Shown here: positions 14,691 through 23,523 of the stretch, piece by piece | How positions within the stretch are numbered: the first letter of the stretch is position 1 | Layout of the letters: each line of letters begins with the position of its first letter | IMG/VR virus record: IMGVR_UViG_3300017751_000218 | Span: 1 to 24,572 of that record | Length of the DNA: 24,572 bases | Direction: 5' to 3' (one strand) | Origin: a virus | Translations under genes and position numbers: made by a program | Notes under the pieces: model-generated | What the model saw: only the letters and a program-made list of their open reading frames with translations | What the model was told of the DNA's origin: nothing | Databases searched by the model: none

Positions 14691-16472
14691 TTAAAGCCCT
14701 GCATCTCTTAGTTTAGCTTCTATAGTGTCATACTCTTCACCTAATCTATTCACTACATCATCTGGCAGGTCATTATCAAAGGCATAATCTTGCAGTATGA
14801 AAGGGAAGTCTTCTAAGTCTTTACCTCGCATCTCTTCTAGTATTCCCTTTAGAGCAGATCTAAATATAACATCAACATCTTTTTCTTGCATAGATCCTGT
14901 GCTTAACTCTTCAAAGTACTTCTCACCATCAAAGGTTTTAACTTTATAATCCGTGTCACCAATTGTAACAACAGCATCTTCTTCTATACTAGCAATATTA
15001 GTTTGTGCTTTACCCATGTTAGCAAAGGTTGCTACGGATTGATCTGCAGCAGTGTTAATACCTAAGCCTTTCTGGAAACGCTTGAACTTAAACTGGGCAC
15101 CTAACTCACCTTGAGGTAGACCTTTATCTTTGCGTTCCTTTCGGGACATACTCTGCCACTCATCGTAAGTTACACCGTTAACCTTAAACTCATCGGCAGT
15201 CTCAGGAGCCGTTATACTATCTACGTCTACTGCAGGGGCATCTCCTAAGTCAGATGCACCTAGTCCTGTAGGCATGGTTCTATCTACGACTTCATCAGAT
15301 GCTGCCCCACTAGGTAGGTCTGTTGGTGATTGACCCGCCTGTAGAAGCTGTAATGTTGTCGTGTCCATAAGACCTGCTTTGTTGAACTTGTTTAGTGCAG
15401 AATTTATTTCATCTTGATCTGTTAGAGTTTTAGGTTGCCCCGCTGTGTTTGGCGCAGGAGTTAGTACCAGTTTAGTTACGCCAGCAGCCCCAATTGTAAG
15501 GGTATACGATTGACCATTAGGTCCAGTTTCTGTAATCTCTCTAGTTTCACCAAGTTGATTCTCAAAGTCAGCTACGATTTGCTTACTACCATCTGGTATT
15601 TCTTGTAGCAAAGTTTTATAGTTAGCCTCTCCTATTACACTAGACCAGTTCAGTACAGGATCTTTAGCTGACGCCATTCCGTACTTCTTGAATTGCGCTA
15701 ATGCAAAGGGCTTGAATGCATTCTGTCTGTACTCTTGCATGGCTGCTGTATCGCCTGTCGCTTTAAGACCTAGGTAAACAGGGTCTTCATCTAAAGCTTT
15801 ATTAATCTTTGATGCAGCTAAAGTGTAGCTTTTTAACGCTGACTCACTATCGTACAAAGATCCCGGTGAGAACGTAGCGTAAGCTCCCGGCATTAAACTT
15901 GAGTAGGCTTGTCCACGAGCCATCTCATTTACGTCAAGAACAGAGTAGCCACCTGCTGTCTTTTGTGCATCTAGCTTAGCCCTAATAGCTTTCTTTTGAT
16001 CAAAACCCAAAGCCTTTTGTAACATGGTACGGTCATCTACTTCAGGTGTTTGATCGGGAGAAGTTAAACCCATAGTACGGGATAAGAACTCTCTGTAGTC
16101 CATTTTATCATAGGCAGGACTAATAGCTGAAGCATCTATTAAAGCAGATATATCGTACTCGCTTAAACGAGACATTCCTCCACGAGCTTTTACTTCTGCT
16201 TGTACAGCCTTAGATAAGTTCATTAATCCTTGAGGGCCAGAGGCTGTGGCTGCTTTAATTTGAGCAGGGGTAACACCTAGTTGCTCAAGTCTTTTAGATT
16301 CACTAACTAAGCCATCAACAATAGTCCTACGTCTTTGTATCTCTCTGCGACTTTGCTCTGCCTCTTGGCGTTCTTCTTCTTCAAAGATGTCAGCCTTTTC
16401 TCTACGTCTTTCCATGCTGCCAGCTTGTTCATTTAAGAAGTAGCCTAGAAACGCTTTAGTATCAAATCCCAT
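14691..16472 (-). CDS. Putative internal virion protein
   Basis: A 593-aa protein beginning MGFDTKAFLGYFLNEQAG, followed by a long highly charged helix (about residues 18-65, rich in ERRR, EEEERQEAEQ and RREIQRRR), likely a coiled coil. The centre holds acidic low-complexity parts and a strand-like segment (SYTLTIGAAGVTKLVL). It sits two bases upstream of the 1213-aa ejection protein gene, the place occupied in T7-like phages by the second core protein (gp15-like). That, the size and the charged helical start support an internal virion role, but no motif proves it. GAGGG about eight bases before ATG 16472 supports the start. Confidence 0.65.
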   Translation of the reverse strand: MGFDTKAFLGYFLNEQAGSMERRREKADIFEEEERQEAEQSRREIQRRRTIVDGLVSESKRLEQLGVTPAQIKAATASGPQGLMNLSKAVQAEVKARGGMSRLSEYDISALIDASAISPAYDKMDYREFLSRTMGLTSPDQTPEVDDRTMLQKALGFDQKKAIRAKLDAQKTAGGYSVLDVNEMARGQAYSSLMPGAYATFSPGSLYDSESALKSYTLAASKINKALDEDPVYLGLKATGDTAAMQEYRQNAFKPFALAQFKKYGMASAKDPVLNWSSVIGEANYKTLLQEIPDGSKQIVADFENQLGETREITETGPNGQSYTLTIGAAGVTKLVLTPAPNTAGQPKTLTDQDEINSALNKFNKAGLMDTTTLQLLQAGQSPTDLPSGAASDEVVDRTMPTGLGASDLGDAPAVDVDSITAPETADEFKVNGVTYDEWQSMSRKERKDKGLPQGELGAQFKFKRFQKGLGINTAADQSVATFANMGKAQTNIASIEEDAVVTIGDTDYKVKTFDGEKYFEELSTGSMQEKDVDVIFRSALKGILEEMRGKDLEDFPFILQDYAFDNDLPDDVVNRLGEEYDTIEAKLRDAGL

Positions 16473-16476
16473 AGTA

Positions 16477-17103
16477 TTACCCTCTTGCCATTAGACCACC
16501 ACCCGCAGGGGCAGGGGTTTGCTCTACAGCAGTTTCTTCAGTCATTGAAGGCTCCATTGCTTCACCTTCCATAGGAGCACCCTCTTCTTCAGGAGCCTCT
16601 TCCATAGGTGCTTCCATCTCAGTCACAGCATCCAAAGCCTCAGACATTTGCAATAGCATAGCTGCTCCCTCATCCTCTGCTGGATCAGAGCCTGACTTAG
16701 CTAGTGCAGCATCTAGTAACATAGAGATGCGCTCATTCTCTTTTGCATCTGATATACTTTTAGCATCTTTGTTAGTCATCTTAAAAGGTACATCATACGA
16801 CTCAGCAGTAGCAGCAATAAACTCTTCAAGTGCGGGTGCTATAAGTAGCCCTACATCTAATGAGTGTATGCCTTTCATAGTGTTAGATATATACATACTC
16901 TCAACCATAGGTTTAACTGGCATGCCTATTTCAAGCGCTATTAACAGGTCATCTATAACGTCAGGCTTAGAAAAACCCTTCATGTAATATACAAGCGCAT
17001 CCTCTGCAGTATTAACTTCAGGTGGACGTTCCCATCTGCGCTCTCCGGGTTTACTTGTTAAAGAGTTGCCCGGAACAGGCCCATTAAACTTAGAGGCTAT
17101 CAT
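16477..17103 (-). CDS. Hypothetical virion-region protein with acidic Met/Glu/Pro-rich tail
   Basis: A 208-aa protein. I prefer ATG 17103 (MIASKFNGPVPG), with AAGGT eight bases upstream, over the GTG at 17136 that overlaps the previous gene by 20 nt. The first ~130 residues look folded and helical (PDVIDDLLIALEIGMPV). The last ~60 are low complexity, with repeated EAPMEEAPEEEG-like runs ending PAPAGGGLMARG. It lies between the holin-like gene and the internal virion proteins, where T7-like phages keep the small core protein (gp14), but there is no sequence evidence for equivalence. Confidence 0.65.
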   Translation of the reverse strand: MIASKFNGPVPGNSLTSKPGERRWERPPEVNTAEDALVYYMKGFSKPDVIDDLLIALEIGMPVKPMVESMYISNTMKGIHSLDVGLLIAPALEEFIAATAESYDVPFKMTNKDAKSISDAKENERISMLLDAALAKSGSDPAEDEGAAMLLQMSEALDAVTEMEAPMEEAPEEEGAPMEGEAMEPSMTEETAVEQTPAPAGGGLMARG

Positions 17104-17116
17104 GTCATTTACCTTA

Positions 17117-17560
17117 TTATTTAGTGAAACCTGCACCGAAGTACAAGCCTATGATTGCTGATACTATGTGTGTATCTAGTGGAGTGATTACAAAGCCTTG
17201 TGCTGTGCGCCACTGTACTGTCTCTGCTGGTCCGAATAGCCAGTTCCAGAAACCGCCAGTTGCTTCTGTGTAGCCTACGATCACACCAACCTCAGGATAC
17301 CACACTGCTACTAGCTTTGGCAAGACAATAATGCTGAATACTGCAGATAAAGCTATAAGTCTACGTGTCCAAGCGAAGTGCTTGTCGTTCTTACCTGCAT
17401 CTCTAGCTGCGTTAACTTGGTCTGCTTTGAAGCTTGCTGTCTGGAGCATCATCTTCTGTTGCTCTAGTTTGTTCTTTTGGTTCTGCCCAATGACAGACAT
17501 CACCCCACCTAACACAGTAGAGAAGAGCATGGTTATGAGTTCTAAGGGTAAGCCAAACAT
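17117..17560 (-). CDS. Holin-like membrane protein (3-TM, GTA-release holin type)
   Basis: A 147-aa protein with three hydrophobic segments: residues about 5-23 (LELITMLFSTVLGGVMSVI), about 67-86 (RLIALSAVFSIIVLPKLVAV) and about 122-143 (FVITPLDTHIVSAIIGLYFG). A charged, Lys/Gln-rich helix lies between the first two. The layout fits the 'holin of 3TMs, for gene-transfer release' family found in alphaproteobacterial phages and GTAs. Such proteins open the inner membrane so the lysin reaches the wall. It lies directly downstream of the lysin gene, with one base shared (TAATG), which supports a lysis role. Confidence 0.6.
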   Translation of the reverse strand: MFGLPLELITMLFSTVLGGVMSVIGQNQKNKLEQQKMMLQTASFKADQVNAARDAGKNDKHFAWTRRLIALSAVFSIIVLPKLVAVWYPEVGVIVGYTEATGGFWNWLFGPAETVQWRTAQGFVITPLDTHIVSAIIGLYFGAGFTK

Positions 17561-19020
17561 TAGTTACTCGCTATTCTTGTATCAGGCCTTGCTCTAGGAC
17601 GAATGGATGCTAAAGGATCAGGTACAGAGGATAGGTTAGTAAAAGCATCTGCTACTAAAGAAGTATATTCATTACCTAGAGTGCCAAAGGCATCTTTACC
17701 TGATACACCTGTGTATAACCACTCCTCTGCAGCAGTAGCTCCCTGATTGTGAGCATACCCTAATACCCCAAGTTTTTCTTTTTCAGACATACTTCTGTAT
17801 GCTCCTGAGTTTTTAGTTAAGTGCCTATGGTTTTGTAAGGTATACTTTTTAAACAATTCATCTTGCTTTTTATTATCCTGCAATAGTGCTTCTCTTTTTC
17901 CGTAGTCATACTTTACGTCTGCCAGAGCGGATTTACCCATTTGATAGCGGCCAACGTAGTGATCGTTTGCCCCTCCCATTATATTATATCTACCACTACT
18001 TTCTTTTTGAGCTACTGCCTCTTTAAACACTTCAAAGTTTGAGTCGGATATATTTTCTACTTTAGCATCGGGTTTTGGTGGGTCAGGGTATTGAACAGCT
18101 TCATTAGATCTAATAACAGTTAACACTTCAGGTGTAATGATACCTGTTACTTCTAAACCGTTTGCTTTTTGAAATTTACGCACTGCTCGTCTAGTACCTC
18201 CTCCTAATTTACCATCAGCAGCACCCGCTTTAAACCCTAGATCGTTTAAAGTTTTCTGTGTACTTTTTATTCTTTTTACCTCTTTAACTTCTTCTTTAGG
18301 TGGTTCAAAGTCATCATCTCTTATCTCTCCTTTAGAAAGGGGTAATACCCCTTCCGCTACAGGCCTACTACCAAGCCCAGCGCTGGGCAGTTCTTTATCT
18401 AACAACTCATTGCTACGTGTATCTAACTCAGGTGCATCTTCATCATCTAGAGCAGGTAGATCTCTAACATCACCCTGTGAATCAAATCTATCAAGCCTTG
18501 TATCAGTACTAACAGTAGGCTGTGTGTCAGTCTGCTTAGATGTCATGCCTCTAGTAAGACTGGCGGCTCTCATATCTAAACTACTATCTTTCGCAGAACT
18601 CTTCATCTTTGATAGGGCTGCTTCAGCGTCTTTGAAGTAGTTACCTTTAAGATCTTCACCTACAGGTATTTTTATCTTGTCTGGCTCTGGGCTTTCTATA
18701 GCCATAGCTAGAGCATCCATAACACTAAGACCTGCTCTCTGTATGTGCTCTGAGGTAAACGTTAAGGGGTCATAGGACTTCTCAACAAATGCAGGTGCTC
18801 TAGAGCCTCGCTGTGCAGCAATAGCTTTCATGAATTTATTAACAGCAGCTTGACTACTAGGTGCTTCCGTTTCAGTAGAGGCTTCTGCAGGGGCGCTTGT
18901 ACCTGCTCTACCTGTCATAGCACCTAAACCTTGAGGTGGCTTCTCAACAGCTTTATCTGCATCAAGCCCCCCTAAGATGTCAGCTATTAAGGCATCATAT
19001 GCTGCGCTTGTCATAGTCAT
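17560..19020 (-). CDS. Peptidoglycan-binding, lysozyme/transglycosylase-like lysin
   Basis: A 486-aa protein. The longer frame up to 19122 would overlap the previous gene; ATG 19020 has AAGGA seven bases upstream and begins just past that gene's stop. The first ~240 residues are low complexity and Asp/Pro/Ser-rich. Residues about 249-305 form a PG_binding_1 domain (TQKTLNDLGFKAGAADGKLG...TRRAVRKFQ). Residues about 325-470 resemble a lysozyme-like/SLT domain: putative catalytic Glu340 in QKESSGRYN, then GRYQMG and LGYAHNQG. It would cleave the wall glycan, either in lysis (the holin-like gene is next) or from the virion at entry. The long disordered N-terminus favours a virion-carried enzyme; the holin neighbour favours an endolysin. 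Confidence 0.8.
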   Translation of the reverse strand: MTMTSAAYDALIADILGGLDADKAVEKPPQGLGAMTGRAGTSAPAEASTETEAPSSQAAVNKFMKAIAAQRGSRAPAFVEKSYDPLTFTSEHIQRAGLSVMDALAMAIESPEPDKIKIPVGEDLKGNYFKDAEAALSKMKSSAKDSSLDMRAASLTRGMTSKQTDTQPTVSTDTRLDRFDSQGDVRDLPALDDEDAPELDTRSNELLDKELPSAGLGSRPVAEGVLPLSKGEIRDDDFEPPKEEVKEVKRIKSTQKTLNDLGFKAGAADGKLGGGTRRAVRKFQKANGLEVTGIITPEVLTVIRSNEAVQYPDPPKPDAKVENISDSNFEVFKEAVAQKESSGRYNIMGGANDHYVGRYQMGKSALADVKYDYGKREALLQDNKKQDELFKKYTLQNHRHLTKNSGAYRSMSEKEKLGVLGYAHNQGATAAEEWLYTGVSGKDAFGTLGNEYTSLVADAFTNLSSVPDPLASIRPRARPDTRIASN

Positions 19021-19036
19021 AGTGTAATCCTTATTA

Positions 19037-22000
19037 TTATACAGGTAGAATGTTATCGATAAGATTAGAAATAAACTTAGCTGCACCTGCCTCAAGTATA
19101 TTACTGCCTGCATCACTTCCACTAGAGTCAGCCTTTACTTTAGCTACTACTAAAGCTGTATCTCTCTCCATTACGTTTTCTGAAGACTTCCAAGCAAAGT
19201 TCATCAAGTCACGCTCTTGTTGCCATAACTCATTTAAAGCTGTCATAGTCAAGTTGTTAGCTGCCATAACCTCAGTCATATTAGCTTCATTAAGTGCTGC
19301 AGTGTTAGCTGTAGCTACACTCTGACGCCACACGGTGTTAGCTTGAGCAATCACAAGTTCATTAGAGGCGTTGAATATATCACGTTGGTTATCAAGCTCA
19401 GCTTGGAACTTAGTCATAGAGTTCTCTTCACCAGCGTTAAACTGCTCCATAGCATTAGCTTGTGCTGTATTGAATTGCTGTACCTGTGTAGTCATGCTAT
19501 CATAGAACTGATTGACTTGGTTGATACTCTCAGCATTGAACTGTAGCTGAGCATTCTCTGCAGCTTGATCTGAGAAGATGCTTTGCACTAATGACTGAGC
19601 TTCAAACATAACAACCTGTTGCTCATTATCTAAGTTAGCCATGTCCATCTCTAGGAAGGCTTGTGCTTGCTGTGCTGCAGCTTGTTGGTTATTGCTAAGG
19701 TTAGCCATGTCAACATCACTTAGAGCAGCACAGTCAGCTAACAGCTTAGCTTGTGCATTAGATAAGTTAGCTAAGTCTACAGTCTGTGTTAGTTGTGCGT
19801 TCTGTAAAGCACGAGACTGCTCAGCAGTGAAGTTCATGTTAGCTACTTCAGCAATACGCTCAGCTTTAATAACGTTTGATTGCTGTTTATTGCTAAGCTC
19901 TTGGCCTTTCATAGTAGCTTCAATCTGAGCATTAGCTAGTGCAGTCTGCTGACGGCTAGAGAGGTTCTCTACGTCAATAGTCATCTTGTTGCTCATGTTA
20001 AAGATACGAGTCTGCTGTTCGTTGTTTAGCTCAATGCCACGCTCAGCTACTTGATTAGAAATGTTAAACAGAGCAGTCTGTTGTTTGTTGTCTAATACAC
20101 GACCTTCCATAGCAGCCTTAGCTACAGCATCTTGAATGAACGCTTGTTGCTTGTTTGTAGCATCCTGCATGTTAGTTTCAAAGGCTTGTGTACTTTCTAG
20201 CACAGCCATTTGTTGCTCGTTAGTCAACTCTTGACCCATCATAGAAGCTTGCACTTGCAAGTTAGATAAGGCTGTTTGCTGTGAGTTAGACAGGTTAGCC
20301 ATCTCTACTTCTAAGTTCTGCGTAGACTTAAGCAATGTAGTTTGCTGACGGTTAGTCAAGTTGATGTCGTTCACTGCAGCGTAACGTGCTGCATTAGATA
20401 GCGCTACGTTAGCACTGATGCTTAGCTCCTGCCCTTGTAGTGAGGCTTTAAACCCCGCCATAGCAAGGACAGCTTCTTGCTCATTAGATAAGTTCTGCAG
20501 TTGTAAGTTAGCATTGTTCATGCTGTTCTGAATACGTACAGCTTGTTCGTTAGACAGGTTAGCTAACTCAAAGTTCTGTGCTGCTGCAGCGTTAGCTAGA
20601 GCTACGGCTTGCTCATTACGAACATTCTCCATGTCCATAGCTGCAAAGGTAGCAGCATCCTGCTGTGCAATAGGTAATGCACTCTCTATAGTGGCTTGTG
20701 CAATAGCAGCCATAGCCATAGAGCTACCACCTAAACCACGAGCAGTCATGGCAGCATTAGCTTTACGTAGAGCACCAGCAGCCCATGCAGGTGTGCCATC
20801 ATTGAAGGAAGCCATAAGCTTCTCCATCTGACCTTGCACAGTAGCGTTGCCTGATACAGTACCCGTAATAGATTTAGCTTCTAGTTGCTGGCTAAAGGTA
20901 GCTGTAGCAGCCTTAGCTGTAGATGCTTCATTCAGAGCTTCAAGTGTTTTAGCTGTAACGATAACTTCTTCGTTGTTTAAGATGTCGTTAATGTCAGCTA
21001 TTTCGTCTTCACCTACAGTAGTCTCTTCTGCAGTTACATCAGGTACGTACTCTGATTTCTTCTCTGGGGCAGTAGCGTATTCGTCAAACTTAGCAGCATC
21101 TTGTATTGCGCTCTCTTCAACCTTAGCTACCTCAGTTGGCGGTAGATCGTAATCTACTTCAGCAGTAGCTTTAGGAGTCTCCGTTTCAAACTCTGCAGCT
21201 TCAATCTCGTCTGGTGCATCTGCTGTTACTTCTTCACTTGTAGTGTACGAATCAAACTTAGCCGCAGCAGGGTACTGCCTTTCGTCCTCTTCTAAATCTC
21301 CTACTACAGTACCTGTCTCGTAAGCTTTCTGTACTGCTGCACCTGCTTGCTCATATGCAGCTTTAATATCTTCATAGGCTGCTGTATTACCTGTAGCTAA
21401 TGCATTTGCCATACCTGCTTGCATACGGGTACGTTCTTCATTTATGCGAACTACATCATCTTCTGTTAGTATTACGTTATAAGAGTCTAACTTAGCTGGG
21501 TCTTTGAACTCACCTTGAAGCTGAGCTAAATCACCGGGCGTCATATTAGCCGCTGTCATTTTAGCGTCTTCAGATAAAACGCCTACAGCCGCAGTTACTT
21601 TTTCAACTTCCGTTCTTACGTCATCTATAGAAGTCTTAGCATCGTATGTCTCAGCACGGCCAGCTATAGCATCTTGCTCAATGCGAGCATGTACACCAGC
21701 TACGGCCTTGTCGTATTCTGTTTTCTCTGCGTCACTTATAGTACCCCCTAAAAGGCGCTGAAAAAGAGTTAGCGAAGGAGGTTCAGGCATAGGGTACTTA
21801 GCAGCTTTCTCTTCTTCAGTTAAGCCATCTAAGTAAGCTAGGGTAGCTTTAACTGCAGGATCCTCTACTGCATCTGCAGCTTGTGCTTGCTTAACTAGAA
21901 GTGAAGCGGCTGTTGCTACCTGTCCAGTACCTTCATCAATAAGCTGGTTGTTCTCTACCTTCAAGCCATACACGGTAGGTTGTGATAATACAGAACTAGG

Positions 22001-23035
22001 TGACGTAATAGCTTTACCTAGAGCTTCACTAGTGGATGGTATATCTGTAGTTTCAAACTGCTTCTGCTTAGTTGATACATCAGCTTGTGTTTGTGTAACT
22101 AATGTATCTGCATCTGCTACGTTTTCAAGGAGTTGGTTGTATGCATTAGTTTCACTGTATATTTTACTACCTTTAGCCTGATTAAGACCTTGAGCAAACA
22201 TACCAGCTACGTCATCTTTACTGTTAATCAAAGCTATACTAGAAGTTGAGTACTCTATAGATTGACCGTTAGGGTAACTTATTTTAAACTTCTTTTCGTT
22301 GCCATCTGATCCTATTTCTTCTATCTCGTAATCACTAGGGTCTTCTGGAATATTACCACTAGCCACTAAAGACTTAAAGCTATCCGTCTGAAAAGGCTCA
22401 AACCCCCCTACGTAAGAATCTAGATCGCTAGTAAAACGGCCTACTTCTTCTAGTATCTGTTCGTAAGAAGCATTAGGTAGTCTATTAGTCTCTTCATCAA
22501 TGGAAGAACCCTCAGGAATCTCAGCCTCATTTAATGTTTTCTGTGCTTCTGTAAGTTGACCCATAGCATCGCTGTAGGATTGCTGTGCTGTATCTAGGTC
22601 TACAGAGGGTTGAGTAGTTTCAGGGGTAGGCGTACCCTCTACAATAACTTGAGAGCCTTCTGGGGGAGTTAGTTGGTCTTCTGGTAACTGTTCCTCAGAA
22701 CCCGGTAGGCCAATGACGTAATCAGGGCTTCCCGACATGGGCCCGTCATCTATAGTTCTTGTACTTTCTTCAGTTTCATCAGGTGTTATTCTAGACACAG
22801 ACTTATAACCTTCAGGTGTTGTACTACCACCTTCTTGCATACCCATGCCAGACATAGGTCCACCCTCTACACGTTGCTTAGCAATCTCGTTATAGCGACC
22901 TAACTTAGATGCAGCACTGGGACTAGACGCCAAGAAAGCATCCATCTCATCCTTCTGCGCTGGGCCAGTAAAGCCCATCTCCTTAAGGAGTTGATGTGTT
23001 TGTTGGTTAGTGAAACCTTTGAACGTCTTTGCCAT
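19037..23035 (-). CDS. Giant structural protein with 22-residue helical repeats
   Basis: A 1332-aa protein, the largest in the window. The N-terminal ~60 residues look folded (FKGFTNQQTHQLLKEMGFTG). Residues about 60-700 are acidic, low complexity and probably partly disordered, with a recurring (A/P)AK(F/L)D(S/E)Y motif. Residues about 735-805 are Ala/Met-rich and helical (WAAGALRKANAAMTARGLGG). Residues 826-1155 carry fifteen repeats of about 22 residues of the NLSNEQQTAL type. The last ~170 continue as Gln/Asn-rich helix. No enzyme motif is seen. A rod-like virion or internal core protein is the best guess from length, repeats and position among structural genes. The start at ATG 23035 follows the previous stop by six bases and has only a weak ribosome site. 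Confidence 0.85.
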   Translation of the reverse strand: MAKTFKGFTNQQTHQLLKEMGFTGPAQKDEMDAFLASSPSAASKLGRYNEIAKQRVEGGPMSGMGMQEGGSTTPEGYKSVSRITPDETEESTRTIDDGPMSGSPDYVIGLPGSEEQLPEDQLTPPEGSQVIVEGTPTPETTQPSVDLDTAQQSYSDAMGQLTEAQKTLNEAEIPEGSSIDEETNRLPNASYEQILEEVGRFTSDLDSYVGGFEPFQTDSFKSLVASGNIPEDPSDYEIEEIGSDGNEKKFKISYPNGQSIEYSTSSIALINSKDDVAGMFAQGLNQAKGSKIYSETNAYNQLLENVADADTLVTQTQADVSTKQKQFETTDIPSTSEALGKAITSPSSVLSQPTVYGLKVENNQLIDEGTGQVATAASLLVKQAQAADAVEDPAVKATLAYLDGLTEEEKAAKYPMPEPPSLTLFQRLLGGTISDAEKTEYDKAVAGVHARIEQDAIAGRAETYDAKTSIDDVRTEVEKVTAAVGVLSEDAKMTAANMTPGDLAQLQGEFKDPAKLDSYNVILTEDDVVRINEERTRMQAGMANALATGNTAAYEDIKAAYEQAGAAVQKAYETGTVVGDLEEDERQYPAAAKFDSYTTSEEVTADAPDEIEAAEFETETPKATAEVDYDLPPTEVAKVEESAIQDAAKFDEYATAPEKKSEYVPDVTAEETTVGEDEIADINDILNNEEVIVTAKTLEALNEASTAKAATATFSQQLEAKSITGTVSGNATVQGQMEKLMASFNDGTPAWAAGALRKANAAMTARGLGGSSMAMAAIAQATIESALPIAQQDAATFAAMDMENVRNEQAVALANAAAAQNFELANLSNEQAVRIQNSMNNANLQLQNLSNEQEAVLAMAGFKASLQGQELSISANVALSNAARYAAVNDINLTNRQQTTLLKSTQNLEVEMANLSNSQQTALSNLQVQASMMGQELTNEQQMAVLESTQAFETNMQDATNKQQAFIQDAVAKAAMEGRVLDNKQQTALFNISNQVAERGIELNNEQQTRIFNMSNKMTIDVENLSSRQQTALANAQIEATMKGQELSNKQQSNVIKAERIAEVANMNFTAEQSRALQNAQLTQTVDLANLSNAQAKLLADCAALSDVDMANLSNNQQAAAQQAQAFLEMDMANLDNEQQVVMFEAQSLVQSIFSDQAAENAQLQFNAESINQVNQFYDSMTTQVQQFNTAQANAMEQFNAGEENSMTKFQAELDNQRDIFNASNELVIAQANTVWRQSVATANTAALNEANMTEVMAANNLTMTALNELWQQERDLMNFAWKSSENVMERDTALVVAKVKADSSGSDAGSNILEAGAAKFISNLIDNILPV
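19571..20560 (-). repeat. Fifteen tandem 22-residue (66-nt) protein repeats
   Basis: Within the 1332-aa protein, the motif (A)N-L-S-N-x-Q-Q-x-A-L recurs from residue 826 to 1134 in 14 intervals of 20-24 residues, total 308, a mean of exactly 22. Twenty-two residues is two hendecads, which predicts a long, almost straight helical coiled coil. Units differ in sequence at both the protein and DNA level, so the array is old rather than a recent slippage product. Confidence 0.85.
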
Positions 23036-23041
23036 TATTCT

Positions 23042-23509
23042 TTATCCATTTACTACTTCGTTAAGACCCCAGATCATTGCACCCGTACCACCTAAGAATA
23101 GTACTACTCCGATAGCTAGTGATATACCCCAGAACAATCTGTCTCGTTGCTTCGCTTGTAATTCTAACGCATCTTTGTGTCTTTGTCTAGCCGCAGCTTG
23201 CTCTTTTACAACTAAATCCCACATTCCCGGTGGTCCAAATAGTCTACAAGCTTGGCGTAACTCATCCATTGCTTCTTTGTGCTTCATCTTAGCTTGTGCT
23301 ATAGCGAAGCCCTCTTCCTCAGATGAGCTTAGCCTACCTAGTGGGCCTTTGTGTTGACCCTTCTCAGCTATCTGTATCTCACTCTCTAGCTTGGCTAACT
23401 CACCAAACTTAGGCATGAGACTGCTCATATCTTTACCTGCAGTTATAGCACTAGAAATAGCACCACTTATTTGGCTAACTGCACCTGCTAAAGCTAATAC
23501 TTCTATCAT
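23042..23509 (-). CDS. Hypothetical protein with C-terminal membrane segment
   Basis: A 155-aa protein. It starts with an Ala/Gly/Ser-rich, possibly amphipathic segment (ALAGAVSQISGAISSAITAG), continues as a long charged helix (residues about 35-125, including KMKHKEAMDELRQA and ARQRHKDALELQAKQRD) and ends in one clear membrane span (LFWGISLAIGVVLFLGGTGA, about 125-147). AAGG about ten bases before the ATG supports the start. It sits among virion and lysis genes. The anchored coiled-coil layout could fit a membrane-disrupting, spanin-related or internal virion protein; I cannot decide between them. Confidence 0.75.
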   Translation of the reverse strand: MIEVLALAGAVSQISGAISSAITAGKDMSSLMPKFGELAKLESEIQIAEKGQHKGPLGRLSSSEEEGFAIAQAKMKHKEAMDELRQACRLFGPPGMWDLVVKEQAAARQRHKDALELQAKQRDRLFWGISLAIGVVLFLGGTGAMIWGLNEVVNG

Positions 23510-23523
23510 TATGGCAAACCTTA

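Noticed and set aside
16500-16640. Low-complexity Glu/Met/Pro/Ala run considered as a DNA tandem repeat
   Set aside because: The units are irregular in length and sequence; it is a disordered protein tail rather than a DNA repeat array.
17560-19122. Longer version of the lysin with a hydrophobic N-terminal segment that resembles a signal anchor
   Set aside because: The extra 34 residues come from the end of the upstream gene in another frame; ATG 19020 has an AAGGA site at ideal spacing and starts after that gene's stop.
19050-21152. Several + strand frames of 66-101 aa opposite the 1332-aa gene
   Set aside because: All are antisense reflections of Ala/Gln/Asn-rich repeats, with Ser/Leu/Ala/Cys-rich composition and no ribosome sites.
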